Assembly (NCBI GenBank): GCA_947579605.1
Contig: OX388327.1
Coordinates: forward strand, 1,103,122 to 1,167,121
Length of the DNA stretch: 64,000 bases
Origin: Athripsodes cinereus
Taxonomy: Eukaryota > Arthropoda > Insecta > Trichoptera > Leptoceridae
Reading direction: 5' to 3'
Shown here: piece by piece, positions 43,806 to 54,600 of the stretch
Layout: each line of letters opens with the position of its first letter
Numbering within the stretch: the stretch's first letter is position 1
The notes under the pieces: generated by a model
The model's input: the letters and a program-made list of their open reading frames with translations, nothing else
Told to the model about the DNA's origin: nothing
Databases searched by the model: none
Position numbers and translations under genes: made by a program

Positions 43806-46800
43806 ACGAAGTTAATTCAATTATGATAGTAAGTTGAAAATAAAATAAATAGATAAACACCTTTATCTAATCATTTGAACACAGAAATTGTTGGAAGTTG
43901 TGTATAGGTACTCTGGTACTACCTTTTTGTAATATGTGTGATGATAATAAACTCGCCAGTTCTCCATTATCATTTTCATTAAGCTCCTATCTACGTTGAT
44001 ACATAGTATTTGTTAGTAGGTACTATATAATAATAAATTATCTTTGAAGAACTTTCAAAGTAGTTACTTACCTTAAAATAGAAGGCAGGTACATAATATA
44101 GATAGTATTATATGGGTATAGGCATATTAAAATTATTGTCGTTACTTTTTAGTACTTATTTGACCCTTTCACACTTTAGAATTTCGGTCGAATACCAATC
44201 GGATACCATCAGATACGTAAATATTGTTTGTACTTTTTTGTTAGTCCCAATATAATGGGATTATGCCTATTGAGGCAACAACACTATTACATTGTGAAAT
44301 ATCGAATGATCATAAAATATTTTTAAATATATGTACTGCTTTCACAGAGAAAAAAATTGAGCTGAAAAAAATTTGGTTTTTCAATAGAATTAGGTATTAA
44401 TTGAAGGTAGAGTCTACTGTTTTTTTTTTTGAATTTGGTAGATATTATTGTTTTTATATGTATAATTAGAAATATGTGTATTCTGTCCCACGCACAAGTT
44501 AAACTCTTTAAATGGGATAGAAACTTTTATAATTTTGAGTGTATTTTTAAGTAAATGTGTTATACATGTATAAGTATTTCGTATTATATTTTAAAAAAAA
44601 TGTTCTATTATCAAACATGTATAAAAATTTGAAATTTCAATTAAAATTTATTGAAGCTGTTTGAAAGAAATCTTACTTTTTTATTGTATTTATTACCCCT
44701 ATTTGCAAGCTGGTTTTAGATAGTTTCCTCTCGAATCATCATTTTGTGGAAGCACTCAAAAGCCTGCTCGTGAGCCAATAATTTCAAAGTTGAGTTTTCT
44801 TTCGATATAATTTTATCATCTGAAAGAAACAGTATTTCGCTCATAAAGAGAACAAATGAAGTCACTAAATTTCACGATTTATTTAAATTTTTTGTTGTTC
44901 TTTTTAGATCGCTGTGGTTGAATACTCTCATAATATGGCATGCAATATCGGATACTAGTCTTGTTGTACAAAATTGTAAAGTGTGAATCCCCCTTACTTT
45001 TAGGCAGTTATTATAAAGCGAACAGGGACTACTCTCCCCAATTTACTTTTGCTACTAAAATAAAATAGAGAGGAAATTTAATTTCCGCGATGAAATATCT
45101 ATACAAGATACCTAATGAAGTATTGACTGTCTGACCTGGTGATGTCTAGAAAATTAACCATCTAAAATATACCTTTCTCGACCAAATAAATATTATTGCA
45201 GACAAACCGAATCTTTCATGAACAAACTAAAAGAGCCCACAATGCCACACACTTATAATAATTATGTCAGAGCCTTTTGCATTTCAGGGTCTGTGATTTG
45301 GATTGAGCTTTCTGTCGATCTGTGGCACCAGAGAAATATCACAAGTTTGAAAAACAAAATGAAAGCCGTCCATTCCAATGGCGCCCTTATAAGACAGTCG
45401 AAGGGTTGTGCGACATTGTCATCGCAATCATAAATATGGGGTCAACGAACCTTCAATTTGATATTCTTTGTGAACCGATGATTTTAATAAAACAACAATA
45501 TAAAATGCATTCGAAAGCTTTCACTCTCCCCTTCAGGGATAAAGTAAAGGAACAATAAAAGAATTTGAATTATTATTTCTTGGCATTTTACAAATTATTT
45601 TACCAATAAAACTTAAATATTTATATATTTATGTAACAGATTAGTAATAAAATTTTAAATAATATAAAATAATATAGAATATAAAAAAAACACTGTTTTA
45701 TGTTTCACATTAATGTATACCAATGCTTTCACCAATATATTGGCATCATCAGGGCGGAGTATAAATTAAATTAACAAGAGAAAACAACGTCTATATATAT
45801 ATAGGATAAAATTTTAAATAGAATCTCCTTTATCCAGTATCCCGTAGAGTCGCCGGCAAAAATAAGTTTCCAACTCTTATTTGTAAGTTCTCCAATCCAA
45901 AAACACAATTGGCATAATTGGTTAGCAGAGTGTTGAAAATCTTGGTTTGGAGTGGTTAAAGGTCCTAGAAGCAGTAATGGACAGGGATCTCTGGGGGACG
46001 TACATACCTAGGTGAAATAATGGGACCGTGACTCAACTAAGATAAGGAAATAGTGTGAAGTACCTACGTATGTATGCAATTCCGCCCTTGCCATTAGGGC
46101 ACAAGCGCCCCCGAAATTCTAACATGTTTGCATAGATATAAAAATATTATATTTTTTTTGGTTTTTAGTCCCAAATATTTTAAAATATTCTTCAACGAAA
46201 ACAAAGAGATCGTAGAATATATTTAATTCCTATAATAAATTGAAAATAGGCGACTAGGATGTAGAAATTTCGAAAGCAACTTTAAATATAAATTTGAAAT
46301 ACTGTAAAATGGTCACCAGTTCTGAAAAATTTACTGCAAAAAAACACCAAATTTAGATTTTCGTGAAAATATTCTTTAGTAAAACTGAATAGATTCAAAC
46401 ATTTCAAATTCTCATACCTTTTTGAAAATCCGGTGACGATGGATAGAAATTTTGAGTGTAAGTCAAAAATCGCGAGGTTGAAAACAAACTGCGCCATCTA
46501 GGGTCTCTATAAATGTATGTATGTATGTACAAACAATCAAACATTTGAACAACAGGTGTGTTTTATATTAATCTATTGTACATACATTAGAATGATTGAC
46601 TTTACCAAAAATGATTTACTTTACTAAATAGAAGCTTGAGTAGCAATTGATAGTAGTTAATATTCAGAAATAGGTTGTTGACACAATTGATTTATGTACA
46701 TTGATAGGAATTTTCAGGAAATGCCTGAAAACAGTGAATGACATTGAATGATAACATCATGTTTATTTACAACCCTTGTTGGGGTCTTGCTGACTCGAGA

Positions 46801-47060
46801 TTGTAGATGTGTTGCAATGGAAAAGACTTTTGAATATTTCACTTATTATTTTATATACAAGTGAGAATCATTATTTGAGTTGAAAGAAAGTTGATATTGT
46901 AAGTGAGAAGAGATGAGAAATTGAAATTGTAAATTGTATAGACTTTTTAGACAAATGTTGTCAACATTACAAAAACAAAAACCCCAATAAACTGACGAGA
47001 ATCTCGCTAAATTATAACATTTTAATGTACTAAATACTACCTTTTTTCGCCAATTATGTT
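43806..47060. other. Long AT-rich stretch without a recognised gene
   Basis: Two overlapping short frames at 45218-45558 (71 and 78 codons) are the only slightly GC-richer part. I recognise no domain in them and see no splice context. 45705-45790 has a CATCATCAGGG loop like those of decayed MITEs. 46510-46525 is a (TGTA)n microsatellite. The rest shows nothing. Confidence 0.4.
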
Positions 47061-47590
47061 TATTTTTATTTATTTATTTATTTTTTACTGTACATTGATT
47101 TCAAGCAAAATCACACAAAAATACATTTAAAGCAAAGACAATCATACAATCAATATACAGAGGGCGAGTTTATCGCAGAGGCGCGATTTCTTCCAACTAA
47201 CCCAATTTCATGCTACATTCACATAAAGAAAATCTTAAAGGAAGGAAAGAGGAGGTAAAAAAGGAGAAGAATATGTAGGAAAAGTGACTAGGATGCAGAA
47301 GCCATATTTTGTGTCATTAAGTGGTCCTTGACCGCCCGCTTGAAAGCTTGAAGAGTGGGGAGCAACCTTATCCTGGAAGGCAAACTATTCCAACAGCGAG
47401 CACCATGAACAGAAAAAGAGTTTGTAAAAAAGTTTGAGCTATGAGCTGGTATCGCCAGAAGACGCTCGCTATTGGATCGTAAGGACAAGTCATGGCTCGA
47501 AAGATACTCAAACATTTCCTTGAGATAATATGGTGAAGACGTAGAGTATAAACAATTATAAACCAGTGATAAGACATGGAAATCTCATTT
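47061..47590 (-). pseudogene. LINE RT C-terminus and 3'UTR
   Basis: The minus-strand frame from about 47560 to a stop at 47288 contains YLSSHDLSLRSNSERLLAIP, NSFSVHGARCWNSLPSRIRL and LQAFKRAVKDHLM, the terminal segment of CR1/Jockey-group RTs. The 3'UTR (47287-47090) includes GGGTTAGTTGGAAGAAATCG, also found in the short fragments at 2401, 12748 and 24128, and ends in (AAAT)n. This copy identifies those fragments. It is truncated before the RT core. Confidence 0.78.
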
Positions 47591-48500
47591 CATTTCATTT
47601 ATGTCCTCATTATCTCGACAGTTGTAATACTTATACATTTTCAACCAAGGAAATACAGTCGGACCAAGTTGACAGTGCCGCATAGCGGGAAACATTTGAA
47701 CTATTTACCTTGGCGCGATATTTTTAAAACTATTTAATCAAAACTCGATTTAAACAAAGGTTATAAGTATGAATTAGTTTCATTTTAACTTACCTATTTT
47801 AGTCCGTACTTGGCTGGCAAAGCGATCGGTGGTGTTTAGGTGGCTTTGTCTGAAAAAAATACAATTATGTATTGAATTTATTATTTCAATCTTTTTCAAA
47901 ATATTTCCCAGCATCTCAATTAAGTCAAATATATACCAATCAGTTTTTCATTCAATACTGCATCATTATAGTCACTCAAGTGAACATATGCTATTTTATT
48001 GTTTATCGTCCTTAGACCAAAGTTTTTGGTACTTGGACTCGTCAATTTACAGAAGACAGGATAATATAATAGATTATATAATATATATACAAAAAAAATA
48101 CAGAATCATAGATCAAAACACAATATCATTGCTAAGCAGAGTGTAAAGGGCTCTGTTAGCATTTCGTCAAACCGTATTCAATACAGATTCCATCATCAAT
48201 CATCAAATATCAAATAAAAACAAAAAACATCAGGAAATTATTTCCATGCTGAAATGAATGTATATGGTTCAATTGAGCATTTCGTCGACACAATAAAAAG
48301 TCGTCGTCGACACAATATTCTATCCACCTACTATCAGAACCAATATTCTTGTAAATGTTTTGAAAAGTAGAAACACTACCTATTGTAAATGTTTTGTTTT
48401 CTCTCGGATCGCATTTTAGCCAAAAGCTGTAATGGTCCCAGTAATAAACAAATGATGTATTTTTAGTACCAACCTAATAAAAATAATAATAATTAAATTT
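47591..48500. other. No recognised gene
   Basis: The 105-codon frame at 47829-48146 has no recognisable motif. 48165-48215 has CCATCATCAATCATCAA, perhaps a MITE loop relic. Confidence 0.4.
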
Positions 48501-48504
48501 ATAT

Positions 48505-48840
48505 TTTATATTTTATATGAGGTTTGCCACCTATCTCGAATGACTTATTTTTTGTTTGCACAGAGAGGACAATTTGCATAATTATTACAATACTCCTTAA
48601 AAAAAATCAGCGAGCAAACTGGATTGGACACAATATCAGGCACCCAGGCTTGCTTATCACCATCGCGGAGGGCAGGACGGAAGGCAGAAATGATAGAGGC
48701 AGACCAAGAGATCCCAATATGGATCAAGTAAAGAAGGACATGAACTGTGGCACATACGTGGAATTTAAGAGACTAGCTGAAAAAAGGGAGAAATGAAGAT
48801 GAAAATTCGAACTCGTTGCAGACCTCTCCAAATTTACACC
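48505..48840 (+). pseudogene. High-copy repeat end, then RTE-like C-terminal relic
   Basis: 48508-48545 (GAGGTTTGCCACCTATCTCG) is the antisense repeat end. From about 48600 the plus-strand frame QRANWIGHNIRHPGLLITIA, EGRTEGRNDRGRPRDPN and MNCGTYVEFKRLAEK is the same tail as 29200-29470, ending near TTGCAGACC at 48830. RT is absent. Confidence 0.7.
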
Positions 48841-49544
48841 TAAATATCAAACCAGAAACATCAAATTATTTTAAATTTCTCCATAAATATACAGCATTGC
48901 AAATCTATGTAAATCGCAATGGAAATTGTTTTTCGAACGATGTTTCGTTAGAAGTGTTTGATAAAATTTATTGTCAAAAATAACAATAAAATCATTCGCC
49001 TTTCAAGCCGTATATATATTTATTATAATAAAATATACATATAACACACCATAGATTCCCAAATGGTATATTTAAAACGAGTTATTCCCAAACTGTTAAT
49101 TCGATTATCACCATTCTGTGATTTTTTTATTATTTTTCATTTCGAAAAGATTAAAAATATATGAGAGAAATTATTTTTATCTGTCTGAAATAAAAATTTC
49201 CGATACGCGATAAAATATCATATTTTTTACAATTTTTTATCAATACGGCCGACCATTTTTTCAATTTTCATTCTATCCTTATTGTGCAGTCCTTTTTTGA
49301 ATTCATCAATCAATTTGGACGCCTTGTGTTGCTTTTTCGTATGGATGCAGTTTGGTTTTTATTAATTAGAAGCCTTAGTTAAGCCTGAATTCGGAATTGG
49401 AACAAAATACCATATAGTCAGATTCTGTTTTTATTATTCTTTGAATCCTTTGCGTCTAACCAAGGCTCAAGAGTAGAAGATGCTTAATTTTGAATAAACG
49501 TGCCCTTTGGATGTGAAATTTGTGAATATCTATCTATCTATCTA
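48841..49544. other. AT-rich stretch, no gene seen
   Basis: No frame or repeat is recognised. It ends in a (TATC)n microsatellite at 49530-49545. Confidence 0.45.
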
Positions 49545-49927
49545 TACCCTCACGCCGTGTCCCAGGAGGGGTAGGCAGAGAGAACGGAACGCCATATAGA
49601 TCTATCCTTACAAACTTCTTTCGCTTCGTCCACATTCATCCAGTTTCTCATACATGTTCGCCGATTTCTCTTACTCAACTCGCGGCCGTCCTTTAGGATT
49701 TGATCCACGTGCTCAAGCCACGTGGTTCTTGGCCGTCCGCGCTTCCTCACACCTCTTCTTTCAGACAAATACATCCTCTTCGTCATTCTTTCATCTTGCA
49801 TTCGCTCCACATGTCCAAAACATCGTAGCTTATTTACACGCATTCGATCCACAACACTCTTCTCGCATCCGCTCATTCTCCTGATATCCTCATTCTTCAC
49901 TCTATCCCGCAATGTTTTACCAACCAA
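49545..49927 (-). pseudogene. RTE-like LINE C-terminus, best preserved copy
   Basis: A 125-codon open minus frame ends at the family's 3' edge. In order it has MVGKTLRDRVKNEDIRRMSG, KLRCFGHVERMQDERMTKRM, RKRGRPRTTWLEHVDQILKD and MRNWMNVDEAKEVCKDRSIW. It is the reference for the relics at 334-1003, 32086-32400, 37885-38155, 50401-50690 and 57396-57640. RT and endonuclease are missing, so it is a dead-on-arrival 5' truncation. The clean frame suggests it is younger than its relatives here. Confidence 0.8.
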
Positions 49928-50039
49928 ATTTTGAATATGTCACAATTTTAATTGTATAAATGTTTTCTTCATAAAATAAGATCATTGAGAAGGATGTGCG
50001 ACAAAAGTCTGAGAGATCGTGTGTTGGTATAGCAACTAT
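49928..50039. other. Short spacer, nothing seen
   Basis: No feature is supported between the RTE-like tail and the high-copy repeat. Confidence 0.4.
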
Positions 50040-50400
50040 TACTACTATGCCATCTCGGCTTATCCCACAAGTGGGGTAGCAAACAGACCATCATTCTAAG
50101 ATATTGAAGAGAGACCCACCTCACACCCGGATATTTCAGGAGTCATAGACTCCTAAGACCAGCTGCATGTTATTAACATGCAAGCTGTCTTCTTCGTACC
50201 TACCAATATAACTTCAAGACATTCAGGATGGATGACAAACCTCATCGCTGAATTTAAGATGTAAAATAAATAAATAATAAATAAATAAATAAAATATCTC
50301 TATTTTCCGAACACCTGCCTTTTACAGAACACTCAAAAACTTACAGGAAACAGTGGGAGACCAATTGTTTACCGGGTGCTCCACGCGATTAATAACCAAG
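50040..50400. repeat. High-copy interspersed repeat, fullest copy
   Basis: Landmarks in order are TATCCCACAAGTGGGGTAGC, CCGGATATTTCAGGAGTC, ACCAGCTGCATGTTATTAAC, GACATTCAGGATGGATGACA, CATCGCTGAATTTAAGATG, an (AAAT)n run, and TTTTACAGAACACTCAAAAA. Pieces recur at about 185, 5120, 5745, 9540, 25930, 28215, 30780, 35715, 39105, 48508, 58365, 63035 and 63345 on both strands. It has no coding frame and no pol III boxes that I can see, so its class is unknown. Confidence 0.65.
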
Positions 50401-50690
50401 GTGAATGTAAATAAGTTACGACAGTTAAGGCATGTGAAAAGAATGAATGAGGCCAGAATGACCAAGAAAATATACTTGGCTTAGAGGAATGGTGCTCGGA
50501 GACGTGGCCGTACGAGGATCAGATGGAATATGTAGATATCTCCACGGGATATGTGTATACTATACTATACCCTCACGCCGTGTTCCAGGTGGGGTAGGCG
50601 AAGAGAACAGAACGCCATGTTGATCTTACATATTCTTTCACTTCCTCTACATTCATCCAGTTTCTCATGCATATATGTATCGAACGTCGC
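50401..50690. pseudogene. Two facing RTE-like relics
   Basis: 50405-50545 on the plus strand has AGGCATGTGAAAAGAATGAA, CCAGAATGACCAAGAAAATA and GTGCTCGGAGACGTGG, the GHVxRM...GARRRGRPR part. 50565-50680 is the antisense 3' edge of another copy (CCCTCACGCCGTGTTCCAGG, TTCATCCAGTTTCTCATGCA). Both are decayed. Confidence 0.6.
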
Positions 50691-51126
50691 TCCCTCGCGG
50701 CGTACACGTACCTAACATCAAGTGGGTAGTGTCCGTCTGCAGGCACGATACACTGAGTATCGTACGCCGGCGACTCGCAAAATTGGGAAAAAGTTAGAAA
50801 ATTCGAATATTGTTACCACGATGTCATGTGTGACATCATTTGAAAGCCCATTAAATTTCACGAATATGTAGACGTGATTCATTGTAATACGGGCACCGTA
50901 ACGGAAGTTACGGAATTTAGTGTGTTTTTCCTAATTTTGCGGGTCCACGCGCGTGTGTAAGACACTGTCTTGCATGCGCGGCCGGTGACGACATAGTGCC
51001 ACAACGCCTCTTACAAGTGACTGCGTATAGAGGCGAGATGTATATTAATGTAATATTATATATGAGTATATTAATGTGTAATATAATATCAAGTTTGGAT
51101 ATTTTGATGTAATATCTAGTTTGGAT
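50691..51126. other. GC-richer unique DNA, then AT repeat units
   Basis: 50691-51030 is GC-richer than its surroundings (GGGTCCACGCGCGTGTGTAA, TGCATGCGCGGCCGGTGACG) but without a frame. 51045-51126 has two or three units of TTAATGT..AATAT..AAGTTTGGATATT that also appear beyond the other end of the LINE at 55911-55985. Confidence 0.5.
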
Positions 51127-51597
51127 ATTCAAATTCAAATTCAAATATTTTTATTAATCAAAAAAAATACATGCAATAAAACAAAACAATAACATAAGAC
51201 AAAGTAATAAATTCAAGTACTCCCCAATTTGAGCATAGCTCGTGTTTTGGGGAGGAGTAAACTACATACATATAAACATATTTTGTTTTATCTCAACCCT
51301 ATATCTTAGGGTAGAAACAATTCATATATACCCAATCAGTCCACCTATAAAATATGCGACAAGATAAATAAAAAAAAAAACACATAAATACACACAAAAA
51401 ATAAAAATAAAATAATAATATGATCAATATTTAACCCGAACCAGCCCAATGATGGCCCTAAGAGGTATCAGGCAATCAAGATAAGGCGCTCACACACACA
51501 ATGCAAGCATACTACTCTCTATACACACCATTGCATTCACACACACATATACACCCTCACGCATACATCTTATATACATAGTAAAAATAAAAAATAC

Positions 51598-54500
51598 TCA
51601 TATCTCTTTTAGGTATTTTTTAATAAGGTTTTTGACAGTAATTGGTTCAGCATGGATGTCATGTTTATACCTAGAGTATAGAGAATTATACCACCCAACA
51701 CCCAAGAATTCGTAGTGATGCTGACCGGTAGTCGTACCTTTTCTGGGGACCCTAATCAATGTTGTCTCTCTTCGTGATCTCTCACTCGGAATCACGACAT
51801 CTTCAGGGTTATATCCGTGGATAAAATAGTCCTTATGAATCTGATAAAGTGCTGCTCTCCTAAACAGTTTGTCAATCGTATGCACCGGGAAGTCGTTGAA
51901 TACATCGATTGTGGGATAGTCAAAGGGCTTTTTCAGTATAATTTTAATTATCATGCGCTGTACTACGTTTACTGATTTGAGTGTCGTTTTATAAGTACCT
52001 CCCCAGCCAACTATCCCATACTGCAGTATTGACTGAACCAGTGCAAAATAGGTCGATCTGAGTAATTTCATTTCAAGCACATCCCTGATTCTATAGAAAA
52101 TATAAAAGATTTTCCTCAATCTTTCTACTGTTGTAGTTATATGATTTTTCCATCTTACCCCAGAGTCAATCGTAATCCCCAAATATCTAACACTATCCAC
52201 CCGAGAAATCAAAGGACAGGCACAAGCCACTATGTCACCCAAAGATCCCGAACAATTCTTATCGTGCACTGCTATATCATGCAACACTGGAAGTCCTCTA
52301 TTATAAAGTGAGAAAACAATATAATTTGTCTTTTCAGCATTCAAAGACAGCAGGTTTTTATCAAACCAATCCTTAAGAATGGCTATTTCTATATTCGTCC
52401 TTTTAAACACCTCCTCCCATGTTTCTCCCCTCACGATCATAGCCGTGTCGTCGGCAAAGGAGAGTATTGTAGACATAATCGGCAGGGAAAATATTTCGTT
52501 CACGTAAATAATGAACAAGATAGGTCCAAGTACCGTGCCCTGAGGTATTCCGAATTGTGTAACCCTTTTGGGACCAATTGTTGTATTTATCCGCACATGC
52601 TGTGTTCTATTTTGGACAAAACTTCGGAACCATCTCCTAACACTACCACATATGCCAATCCCATTCAATTTGTTCAAGAGGCCGACATGACTGACGCTGT
52701 CGAATGCCTTTCTTAGGTCTATAAAGACACCCAAACACTTCTCACCGGTATCCAGTGCTCTGTACACTACAGAAGTTAGCCTAGATATAGCATCATCCGT
52801 ACCAACACCCTCCCTAAAGCCAAATTGATTTGAGGCTAACAATCCCTCCATTTTAATAAAATCTATGAGTTGTTTCTTCACTATCTTTTCAAAAATTTTT
52901 GAGACATTTGATGTCAGGGTTATAGGCCTATAATTAGACATATTGGATGCATCTCCGGATTTATGTATTGGTGTTACCAATCCTACTTTATATACCTCCG
53001 GAAAAACACCATTATTCAAGCTGACATTGACTATGTGCGCTATTGGCCCCGACAAAGACGAAGAATTATGCTTTAGTATATTCACAGATATTCTATCATA
53101 GCCCGGAGTAGACCCACCCCTCATATTTTTAATGATCCCTGATACTATCTCGGAGTTTATCGGCTGAAACATACTAAACCCAGGCTCATTAAGAGAGTCA
53201 GGTTCCATCTCTTCACAAGTATAATTTGGATCTATCTGTAGAGCCAGATTTTTACCCACATCTGCAAAAAAATCATTGAAACACTTGGCCATCTCAACTG
53301 GATTTTCTCTATATTCTATTGTCCTTCCATTCACATTAATCTTTTTGATCTCAGTTTTTTCCTTTTTTCCATTAATGATTTCATTTATAGATTTCCAAAC
53401 CTGCTTGACGTTACCCTCAGCATGGGCCACCCTACCAGAATAATATTCAATCTTAGCCTTTCTTATTAACTGCGTTAGCATATTACGATATTTTCTGTAC
53501 CTATCTCTAAGATTCACATCATAAGGATGTCTCCTTACAATTTTATGCAGTTTTTCTCTATATCTTATTGAAACCACCAGACCATGAGTGATCCAAGGTT
53601 TCAGTCTATTATACTTTGACGGTCTGTCATTTTTTGTCCGTTCCACCCGCTCTACACTAAACAAATGACCCTGTAAAATATCATGGAAATTTTTCGCGCA
53701 TACATTAGCATCAAACGAATCATATACACTCGTCCAACTCTCATTGTTCAATCTCACTTTCAACACCTCAAAGTCAATCCTTTGTTTCGATTCATAGAGA
53801 CTTACTCTGTCGTTCTGCACAGCACTCATAGATTTCTGTAAGAATATAGATGTGTGATGGTCCGTGATACCGCTCTTCCAAACTACAGTACATACATCAT
53901 TCAGTCTATTTATCGGTACATTACACCAAAAATGATCCAAGCAGGATGGTGTCTGCCCCTCCACTTCCCTACTATATAAGTCTGTGCACAATTTAAAATT
54001 AAACTCGATTAGCGCATTCATATATTCATTCTTAATTGGACTAATGCATGCCTTTGCCACATTCACATTAAAATCACCGACAATTATAACATTCATACTT
54101 CGACAGCTATTCAGTATTGTTCTAAATTCGCTAATAAATTCATAAACATCTGATTGATGCGTTCTATACACAGAAACTATGCGATACAATATATTATTCT
54201 TATAATAATCTACTTGCAGGCAATTAACATTATTCATTCTAATCTCATTCACTGTTGTATTATAGCTATTATCTCTCACAAACACAACCACTCCACTATT
54301 CTTATTTATATGATAATTGCTATGGTGAAATGTGTAATTAGGTATGTCAAAAGGTTCACTATATTCATTCAGATGTGCTTCACAAAGAACAATTATATCT
54401 GGTAATCTATCAAGCTGACTTAAATTCACTATAAAACAATCAAAATTTTTTCGTATGCTTCTGATATTTTGCTGCAATATAAACAAATCATTATCATCAC

Positions 54501-54600
54501 ATTTTGAATTGATAATATCATTACACTCCAATGCCGTGTGACATTCGTATTGATCTGGATTATATTGTTCATCTACATCACGTAAAAAGTCTAGATTCAT
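51598..54600 (-). CDS. LINE B ORF2: endonuclease and reverse transcriptase, intact
   Basis: 1000 residues without a stop. The endonuclease (about residues 40-260) shows FILQQNIRSI, IIVLCEAHLNE, VIIVGDFNVNV (GDFN near 175) and ITDHHTSIF, the APE-type catalytic set that nicks target DNA. The RT (about 500-790) shows MSNYRPITLTS, NQFGFREGVGTDDA, VFIDLRKAFDSVSH (Asp near 624), GIPQGTVLGPILFIIYVNEI and LSFADD (about 715-718). A thumb and a C-terminus with FLGVGWYNSLYSRYK follow. There is no RNase H and no C-terminal zinc knuckle, which fits CR1/Daphne/Kiri-like clades; the exact clade needs a tree. The ATG overlaps the stop of the upstream frame as ATGA, suggesting coupled translation. Length is usual for a CR1-group ORF2. 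Confidence 0.92.
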   Translation of the reverse strand: MNLDFLRDVDEQYNPDQYECHTALECNDIINSKCDDNDLFILQQNIRSIRKNFDCFIVNLSQLDRLPDIIVLCEAHLNEYSEPFDIPNYTFHHSNYHINKNSGVVVFVRDNSYNTTVNEIRMNNVNCLQVDYYKNNILYRIVSVYRTHQSDVYEFISEFRTILNSCRSMNVIIVGDFNVNVAKACISPIKNEYMNALIEFNFKLCTDLYSREVEGQTPSCLDHFWCNVPINRLNDVCTVVWKSGITDHHTSIFLQKSMSAVQNDRVSLYESKQRIDFEVLKVRLNNESWTSVYDSFDANVCAKNFHDILQGHLFSVERVERTKNDRPSKYNRLKPWITHGLVVSIRYREKLHKIVRRHPYDVNLRDRYRKYRNMLTQLIRKAKIEYYSGRVAHAEGNVKQVWKSINEIINGKKEKTEIKKINVNGRTIEYRENPVEMAKCFNDFFADVGKNLALQIDPNYTCEEMEPDSLNEPGFSMFQPINSEIVSGIIKNMRGGSTPGYDRISVNILKHNSSSLSGPIAHIVNVSLNNGVFPEVYKVGLVTPIHKSGDASNMSNYRPITLTSNVSKIFEKIVKKQLIDFIKMEGLLASNQFGFREGVGTDDAISRLTSVVYRALDTGEKCLGVFIDLRKAFDSVSHVGLLNKLNGIGICGSVRRWFRSFVQNRTQHVRINTTIGPKRVTQFGIPQGTVLGPILFIIYVNEIFSLPIMSTILSFADDTAMIVRGETWEEVFKRTNIEIAILKDWFDKNLLSLNAEKTNYIVFSLYNRGLPVLHDIAVHDKNCSGSLGDIVACACPLISRVDSVRYLGITIDSGVRWKNHITTTVERLRKIFYIFYRIRDVLEMKLLRSTYFALVQSILQYGIVGWGGTYKTTLKSVNVVQRMIIKIILKKPFDYPTIDVFNDFPVHTIDKLFRRAALYQIHKDYFIHGYNPEDVVIPSERSRRETTLIRVPRKGTTTGQHHYEFLGVGWYNSLYSRYKHDIHAEPITVKNLIKKYLKEI

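Noticed and set aside
45218..45558. Small gene in two overlapping frames
   Set aside because: Neither frame shows a motif and they overlap in different frames; treated as unassigned sequence.
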